Source of the DNA: Inia geoffrensis
Taxonomy: Eukaryota; Chordata; Mammalia; Artiodactyla; Iniidae
DNA length: 64,000 nt
Direction of reading: 5' to 3'
Assembly (NCBI GenBank): GCA_036417435.1
Contig: CM070910.1
Location: 16,557,501 to 16,621,500, forward strand
Under the pieces are notes generated by a model. That model worked only from the letters and a program-made list of their open reading frames with translations. It ran no database searches and was not told the origin of the DNA. The translations under genes were made by a program, and so were the position numbers. Below, piece after piece: positions 56,991-64,000 of the stretch. How positions within the stretch are numbered: position 1 is the first letter of the stretch; the number at the start of each line of letters is the position of its first letter.

Positions 56991-58515
56991 TATGAGTTCC
57001 GACAAAGACTGCCAGAGGAAAGACTTCAGACTGAAAAAGAGATGCCCAAATCAACCAAACAGTGAAAAGGATCCTGGAGCAAGTAGAGATAATGTAAGAA
57101 ATAGATGAAAACACTTTTTAAAAATCTCTGTAATTTTTAGAGATTTAAGGTGGCATTGTACCCAACAAACAAGAGCAAGATATTATGCAAAAAGAAAAGA
57201 AAAGATTAAAAAAGAGTTCTTGGAAAAGAGAAAATTCAACAGAATGACTGGAATACACATTGAGGAACTCTTCCAGAGAGAAAAAGTTGAAGAAATGGAA
57301 ATTAAGAGAGGAAAAAAATATAAAGCACATAGAGAGGATGCACCTAGGGATTCAAATATCTGACCAACAGCATTCCAGAAATGAATCAGAGAAAATGGTG
57401 GTGACAAAATCATGAAAGAAGCAAAACAAGAAAAATTCGAAGAAATGAAAAACATGAGTTTTAAGCTTAAATGTATCTACTGAATACTCAGTACCCTGAG
57501 GTGTTGTAAACTTTCACAAAAGGAATAAACGGAACACTCCAAGAGACAGGGAGGGAGAGAATGAAAAAGTTAGAGAAAAGGATGTGGGAAATGAAGTGCA
57601 TGTATGAAGAAATCCATACCCAGCTAAACTGGCAATCAGATGAGATGGTAGAACACGGAGATTTTCAGACATGCAGTGACTCAAAGAATTTACTACCTCC
57701 CATGCACCTTTTATCAGGAAGCAATTTGGGCCTATCTTGGAATAAAATGAGTTATTAAATCAAGAAATAGAATTTGAGGGATTCAGGAGGTCAGGGATAC
57801 AATACATTCAGTAAAAACGGTAAAGGGAAGTTGCAGGACAGCTGTGAAGGGGGCTTCCGAGTAATGAGCCCAGATGGAAGCAGGAAGTTAGAGCTCTGGG
57901 TGGGAAGAAGGGTAGTGGTCCTGGGAAGGCGGAGCAGGAAATGGAAGGGTATACTTATCTGATAAAACTATGGAAAAAAAAATCAAAAGTAAGATTGATA
58001 CAACAGATCTAATGGCACATATGAAGATTTTGATAGGTATAAATAAATCTAAGCGGATAAAAAACCCAAGGCAATAATCAATTCTAGAAAAACAATAAGT
58101 TATGCAAGAAATGAAACAAGATGATGGTGTACTACTTGGATCAGCATCGAACAAACATATGCAGTCACAGTAACGTAAACAGGGACGACGCATGTAAAAC
58201 ATGGATAGAGCTATACTATGAAGATGGTGGAGGAGAGGAAGTAAAGGTAAGGGTGGTGGAGTAAGAGAACTAAATAACGGCTCAAATAAATATATCAAGA
58301 CAATACAAATAAAACAAGCCTGTGCATACTAGTTATAATTCGTGTGGTGATTATCAGAACCAGCTAACTGTGCTGAAAGTGTTTGCCTCTGCAGAACCAG
58401 ACTTCGCAATGGAGGGGGTTGAAAGAGGAAATGACTGCTTTTCATTACATGTCTTTTAGTACTATTTGATTTTTAACTATATACATGCACTACTTTGATA
58501 TATAAAGTATAGTTA
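56990..58515 (+). mobile_element. Ancient LINE, HAL1/L1M-like
   Basis: A long A-rich stretch with an ORF1-like Lys/Glu-rich pattern (around 57180-57320). At the end is ACTGCTTTTCATTACATGTC, then TTTTTAACTATATACATGCACTACTTTG, similar to the 3' ends of HAL1 and old L1. It is too diverged for a firm family call. Confidence 0.4.
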
Positions 58516-60829
58516 AAAAACAGGAAGGTAAAATTCTAGGAAAACATGCTTTGAAAAGTAGCTCCAGCAGAGTCTGGCTATGACAAGGCAACAGAAGTAC
58601 TTAGAGGCATACTGTAAAAACTGGAGAGGTGAGACTTTCCAGTCAGAGTATCTGAACCTCCCGCTCAACGAGTAAAACTTGCCTACTCTCATCAGTGGGG
58701 AGTTAGGTTGGATTTCTCTGTGGGTTTGTGGACAGTGAAATGAATATGCTTAATATAGCTCACAAGCAACCACTAAAAACAGCAATGTTCTGTACACAGG
58801 TATATTTGCAGTTTTTCACCGTGTTCTTTCACAGTCCAACACCACTTGCAAGACGTGAAAAGCTAGGACATTATATGTTGATGAAAATGTATGAGATATT
58901 AAAAAAATACAGCCCAGGAAATGATATTTTTATTTGAACAAGATTTGGTTGAACAAAAATAGAAGTTTCCATTGTAAAATGTTGAGTCATGCGAAATGGG
59001 TAAGGATTGTACTTCGCCCCAGCTGGGGGTACATTTTATAAGCAAAGAATGTCAGCAAGGCAAGACCGTGAGTCAAGGGCACAAAGACAGTTCTGAAATT
59101 CTCTATCTGAGGCCCTTTTCCACATCACCACATTAGGCCCTGGGGTGGGTACAGACCTTGGAAGTTCGGACATGAAAGAGCAGGAAGCTCACAGGGTCTT
59201 TTATAAAAAGATCAACTATCACCCTCTGGGGTCGGGTCTCTAGCCTTCTTTGCCTGGGCTCTAGGAGCATTTCAGCTTTGCTGAGTTACCAGGAAAGTCC
59301 AAAAATTGAAATTTGTGGTGACTAATTCCTCCCTTAGTAACATTCTTAGTCAATGCAAAGCATATTACTGTCAAGTTCAACTAAAAACTGCTCAAAGTAG
59401 AAGTGAATAAATTCCCAAGTAGAAGAAATTCACCTATAAACACAGAAGAATGCTGGTACCTCCACCCCACACCCAGATATTATTAGCCACTTTTTGTCTG
59501 GGGAAATGAATCATAAGAAAGGAAACTGCATAGCCCATGCTTGGCCACACTGTGGGGAGCATCTGGGGTTCTCCAGAGGATGAGGTTGGGACCTAGAAGA
59601 GATCAATTTCCCAGGGTGCATGGGTGGGAGGTGGGGACTAGGGGAAACTTCTGGAAGGATGATTCCAAGGGCTCCTAGTGAGGGAGACCAGGAAGACCAG
59701 AAGCAGCATCAAGGGACACAGCGAGCTCGCCGGCATCAGGGAGTGCCTGGTAACAGAAGGGGAGTCCACGCTGGTGGGCAGAGAGGGGAATCTGGGGGTC
59801 AGGCAGAGCAGTAGGTGGTGTCTGGAGAGGTGTGGTGGGCTCCCCAGTGGAACAGTGCAGGACCGACTGGAGCCAATGGTTAGGCCAGGCCGGGAGGGTG
59901 GCTGGGTCTTGGGTGCAGAAAAACGGAAATAAAGCAAGGAGGAAGAATCCCAGCCCTAGGGGACCTGCGAACCTGGCAGTATCCTGACACACTGTTAGGA
60001 AGTGAGGGATCCTTGGGTGGTGGTCAGGCTTGCGGGGTTGGGGGAGTGACACATGGCCCTCTGGCAACTGTGGCTTGGCCACTTGTTCTGGGATTGGTAT
60101 GAGTGACTCAGTTCCCGGTTGTACCGCATAGAGATCTAAGGCTGCAGATACTTTTATAAGAGAACTTTTATAAGAGAGCAGGCGGTGGACTGGGCTAGCA
60201 GTAGGGTGACTGAGCTGCGAAGAACTGGGGGCTCAGCGCAAAGAGGCAAGGTCAGTAGGCAAGGGCCGAGGTGGGCTGGACACCCCTCGTGCCTCCCAAG
60301 TATGGGACTTGGGACTTCCGTGTCTTCACACCTCCAGGTCTGCACTCATGTTATTTTTTTTCTGCCTAACTTGCCTCCTTCCACGTCCACCTGGTGAAGA
60401 GCGATGTACCCTTCAAGGCCTGGCCCAAATATCTCCAGTAGGAAGTGCCCATCCAGTTTGCGACGGCATTCATGCCAGATATGGTTTTCTTTATCTTTAT
60501 ACGGCTGTTGCCCAGGACTGGAGTGTATTGCAGACATGGAAACACTTTCTGAAAGTGCTTGTTGAAATTTTCTAGTATTTTCAGATTATACCTGCTATTT
60601 AAATATTAGTCTTCAAAGAAGAGAAATATTTTTGGAACGTTATTACTATAAAACCAGACCATGTGTTGAGTAGAGATAATCTATAGATTTTATTTTCAAG
60701 CATTTACCTTCAACTGCAATACATAAGAGTGCTTAATACTCACTTAATGCTCTGTATTAGTGATTAAATATGAAGGACGTTTGGAGGGTCATAGATTCAT
60801 GGAGTTTGTGGTGGTTCTGGGGACAGAAG
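58516..60829. other. Unique intron sequence
   Basis: GC-richer part at 59550-60300. Open frames there (a 135-codon one on the minus strand at 60082-59675) overlap in several phases and show no domain. No exon is recognised. Confidence 0.45.
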
Positions 60830-61030
60830 TTTGAATGTCTGTGGTCACTTAGGACTTGATAACTGTGGGCAAGCTATTCTACTCTTTGACTCTCAGCTTT
60901 CTTATTTAGAAAATGAGACAAAGGCTAATTGTCTTCCTCAGCTTCAGAGGATTTGGGTAAGAATCAAATGAGGTCACCTTATGGAAGTGCTTTATAAACG
61001 GTAAATTGCCATGCGAATTATTATTATTTA
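60830..61030 (-). repeat. MIR
   Basis: GGGCAAGCTATTCTACTC, TTTCTTATTTAGAAAATGAG, AATCAAATGAGGTCACCTTATG and GAAGTGCTTTATAAACGG give the antisense MIR order. Confidence 0.7.
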
Positions 61031-61121
61031 GGAACTGTTGCTGCTGTTTGCATGCAAGACTATTCACTAAGATACCATTGCTGTGTAATAAGGAGTTTAG
61101 TTGTTTGAACATGAATGGGTG

Positions 61122-61124
<3 letters not shown>

Positions 61125-61153
<29 letters not shown>
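61125..61153. repeat. (CA)n microsatellite
   Basis: About 14 CA units following GTGTATA. Confidence 0.95.
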
Positions 61154-61155
<2 letters not shown>

Positions 61156-61275
61156 ATGCAGTACCAATCTGATTAGAATCTGGGCCTAGGACATGACTGG
61201 TGATAAACAAATGGTTATGGAGAATATTGATGGTACATGAACCAATAACAGATTGGTACCCTATTTTTTATAAAT

Positions 61276-61510
61276 GATAATTGAGGGGTTTTTTTGCTTT
61301 TTTTTTTGCGGTATGCGGGCCTCTCACTGCTGTGGCCCCTCCCGCCGTGGAGCCCAGGCCCTGGACGCGCAGGCCCAGTGGCCACAGCTCATGGGCTCAG
61401 CCGCTCCACAGCATGTGGGATCCTCCCGGACCGGGGCACGAACCCGTGTCCCCTGCATCGGCAGGCAGACTCTCAACCACTGCGCCAGCAGGGAAGCCCG
61501 ATAATTGAGG
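61276..61510 (-). mobile_element. CHR-type SINE with 11-bp TSD
   Basis: The body is at 61287-61499. gataattgagg is exact at 61276-61286 and 61500-61510. It shows more private changes than most young copies (GCCCCTCCCGCCGTGGAGCC). Confidence 0.94.
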
Positions 61511-62615
61511 TTTTTAAATAACTTCATTGGTGCCTGTAGATAATCTGAATTTCTCCCAACCATCAGTTGTATACCTGTGAAGTTCCAGAATGTTTTTGGG
61601 TTTTGTTGTAGCACAAAAGTAATAAGAAGATGGAAATAAAAAATGAGAAATAGCATGTTTAATCCAATCATTGTAGAATGATGGATGATTTTTATAAAAC
61701 CAGAGTAGACGGTACATATATTTTTAACCCACGCAAACTTATTTGTAAACTATCCCCCAATTCCCGACCCCACCGGCTCTCAGATAATGTGCTTTGGACT
61801 ACTGCAATCAATTGTACTTGGAATCCTTTTGATACGATCCCATTTTCAGGCCCCATATTGGGCCTAATAGTACATCTGTGTTCAAGCATTCTGTAAACGC
61901 CTGTCAGCAGATGCAAACTGTTAGGAAACCACAAGCACTTCACTGAGAAAATGGAGAGACACTGCCACCTGCTGGACAAAGTTTAATTCATTAACAGCGC
62001 TCTGAAGTACGCAATTTTGCATATGGAAAAAAAAGGTTTTTCAAGAACTGAATCTTAGGGTCGTAGTTAAAATAAAAACGCCATTAAATCACTGAACACC
62101 CATCCTATATCTACTAAATAACGTGATGCATAATAGGCTGAAAGATTCAACATTCAACTCGAGTTAATGGTAATTGGCCCTGGTCACATCTCAACCAGTG
62201 GATTTCATTTAAGGTTGAAATTTTAACGCCCTGATATTTCTGCTAAGAGATCAGGCATACAAATAGATGATTTTTAAAAAACCCTCAGTGACTTGCATGG
62301 TGTGTGTTTTTCAGTCCTGAGCATGTCACTGTAGTGATATTTCCATTAAACTTATTCCCTGTGATTGTTTCAGGAATAAGGTATTGGCCAGAATATAATT
62401 GTTCCTCTCCTAAGTCAGAAATACACCTTTCCTAAAGGCATGCGATTTCACAGTCTGAAAAAAGTGAAGAGTGACCATTTTTTTCTTCTTTCCCCCCCTC
62501 CCTCTCCTCTCCCTTCTCTCTCTTTCTTTCTTTCATGTAGAAGTTACAGAGAGAGCTGAAGCCCTAGTTCCTTCCAGATAATGGCCCTGTCTCTCTCCTG
62601 TAATGCAGTTGGCAG
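61511..62615. other. Unique intron with a polypyrimidine tract
   Basis: A CT-rich run at 62478-62536 is the only feature noted. Confidence 0.45.
62478..62536. repeat. Polypyrimidine tract
   Basis: T- and C-only runs with CTTT and CCCT units, interrupted rarely. Confidence 0.85.
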
Positions 62616-62860
62616 GCTAATAGCTAATTATTGAACACTTAATCATATATTAAGCTCTGGGCCAAGGGCTTTACATGGATATGATCAGGTTCATCTCTCA
62701 CAACAATCCTGTGAAGTAGACAGTACTGTTTATGTCCCTTATACAGATGGGGAATCTATGGGGTACAGGGGTTACACCTGACCTCTGGTTATCCAGTTAA
62801 GTGGAGAAAGGGCTTTAATGCCCAGGCTGCCTACTCCAGAGCCTGTGCCCTAATAATTAT
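62616..62860 (+). repeat. MIR
   Basis: TTATTGAACACTTAATCATAT, GGGCCAAGGGCTTTACATGG, CACAACAATCCTGTGAAGTAG and CAGATGGGGAATCTATGG show the MIR core in sense order. Confidence 0.8.
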
Positions 62861-63288
62861 GATATTCTGTCTTCTAGACAGAAATGCATATGGTGTGGAG
62901 AGAGAAGGGTGGACAGTGTGACCAGAGAGTGTGTTGGGATCCCTGGCTTAGGGAAGAACGGATTCTGAAGGAATGACCCTGTAGCGAGGATTCGTCATGT
63001 CCTCTAGGTGGCGATAGTCTCCATAACTAAACCTGGGAATTACGAAGGCAATGGGGACTGCCTGTGGTTTTTGCGGGAGGCGAAAAGCACCGTATAATTG
63101 TGCTAACCAACAGAAGGTAGAAAGAGGAGCCTTAAAACCTTCTATGTGATACTTTAGTATCATAATAATATAGACCTTAGCGATCAACCACCCAAAGCTA
63201 CATTTGCTCGGGTCCTCTGGGCAGAACCACGGCAGAAAGAGAACAAGGAGTCTCTTCAAACTCCCAACTCAGTGTTCTTTCCTTAAAA

Positions 63289-63524
63289 AATAACTTTTCT
63301 TGGACTTCCCTGATGGCGCAATGGTTGAGAGTTCGCCTGCCGATGCAGGGCACACGGGTTCGTGCCCCGGTCCGGGAAGATCCCACATGCCGCGGAGCGG
63401 CTGGGCCCGTGAGCTGCGGCCGCTGAGCCTGCGCGTCCGGAGCCTGTGCTCCGCAACGGGAGAGGCCACAACAGTGAGAGGCCCGCGAGCCGCATAAAAA
63501 AAAATAATAATAATAACTTTTCTT
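63289..63524 (+). mobile_element. CHR-type SINE with 13-bp TSD
   Basis: The body is at about 63302-63511: GGACTTCCCTGATGGCGCAATGG head, GGTTCGTGCC B box and an (AAT)n tail. aataacttttctt is exact at 63289-63301 and 63512-63524. Antisense to UST. Confidence 0.95.
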
Positions 63525-64000
63525 TATGAATAATAGGGCAATTTTAATTTTCTATGTAAATATCCTCAGATTTGAATAATGCAATGCAAATGAACTCCAA
63601 GAGTACACTGCTATACCCTTAATAGGGGTCTAATTACCATTCATGCCTAGGAAAAAGATACTTAAATTTGTACTTTATTATTCATCGTTAATAAAAAATA
63701 TTTAAGTATAAGCAGTTTTTTTTAAAAAAGAAAACAAAGCACCCAATTTATGAATGAACTTATTAAATCCTCAAAGTTAGCACGGAAGTCGTTTCGTTTG
63801 GAATTAGACATTTTTTTTCCTTTGTAGTATAGTTGGTGGCCAGATTCTCAAGAGAGCCCACAAAAGTCTTGTAAATTCTCTACTGAGGTTCCAGTGTTTA
63901 CATTTGTAACGGAAACAAGTTGAAAATGAATACTAAGGTAATGCTAGTCATGGGAAGTATTTCGAATACAAGGGAAAAGGGTTAGCTTTCAAGTCCTCAC
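63525..64000. other. AT-rich intron end of the window
   Basis: Nothing recognised. Confidence 0.45.

Larger units (their letters stand above)
12545..64000 (-). other. UST: Inferred last intron of UST (extends beyond the window)
   Basis: From the acceptor at 12545 to the window end I see no further coding exon of UST. The preceding exon should end in a donor that completes the split Glu codon. If none is hidden here, the last intron is at least 51 kb. It is filled with L1, SINE, MIR and LTR copies listed separately. Short exons can be missed by eye. Confidence 0.55.

Noticed and set aside
1..64000. CRISPR array, phage, operon or bacterial defence system
   Set aside because: No regularly spaced direct repeats, no ribosome-binding-site-linked gene chains and no dense coding; the sequence is plainly mammalian.

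Overview
This window is mammalian nuclear DNA, almost certainly from a cetacean. The main clue is about fifteen copies of a roughly 200-bp tRNA-Glu-derived SINE. Its head reads TTCCCTGGTGGCGCAGTGG and it has an internal GGTTCGTGCC B box; this is the CHR family typical of whales and dolphins. It occurs with artiodactyl-type L1 elements, two copies of the short GGGAATTCC tRNA-Glu SINE (Bov-tA/CHR-like) and the usual ancient mammalian background (MIR, L2, L1M/HAL1-like, MLT1 LTRs, a MER1/Charlie3 hAT element). There are no operons, no CRISPR arrays and no prokaryotic features.

The only host gene I can support is the last coding exon of UST (uronyl 2-sulfotransferase, a Golgi enzyme that 2-O-sulfates uronic acid in dermatan/chondroitin sulfate). 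It is on the minus strand at 12261-12544. Its probable 3' UTR runs down to about 9.46 kb. Everything from 12545 to 64000 is therefore probably the last intron of UST, unless a short upstream exon escaped me. Positions 1-9.4 kb lie downstream of the gene.

Layout. 0-4.6 kb: downstream flank with L1 3' ends and two SINEs. 4.6-12.8 kb: repeat-poor block with the MLT1 LTR (5-bp TSD), the inferred UST 3' UTR and the UST exon. 12.8-16.6 kb: long CHR-type SINE and an ancient L1 with a nested SINE. 16.6-20.75 kb: an older L1 3' end split by a younger L1 insertion; the insert carries about 540 bp of non-L1 sequence at its 5' side and joins the L1 5' UTR directly to mid-ORF2. 20.75-33.1 kb: mostly unique intron with MIR, L2 and SINEs. 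33.15-37.7 kb: a nested stack made of an old L1 carrying two SINEs, with a younger L1 in its tail; every target-site duplication can be read. 37.9-40.6 kb: short SINE, L1, a mosaic two-headed SINE and a SINE with an internal 41-bp duplication. 40.6-49.3 kb: mostly unique, with an ancient L1 and microsatellites. 49.3-51.2 kb: L1 tail, a SINE using the same target site, and a MER1 element. 51.2-64 kb: MIRs, an MLT1 LTR, an L1 tail, a HAL1-like ancient element and two more SINEs.

The genes do not form a cooperating system; the window is one gene end plus layered transposons. I found no evidence of a new molecular system. The most interesting signals are structural: the composite L1 at 16.8-20.6 kb (5' transduction plus a possible splice-like deletion), the L1 stack at 33-37.7 kb, and the mosaic SINE at 39.7 kb. 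All family names rest on recognition of the sequence, not on a database search.
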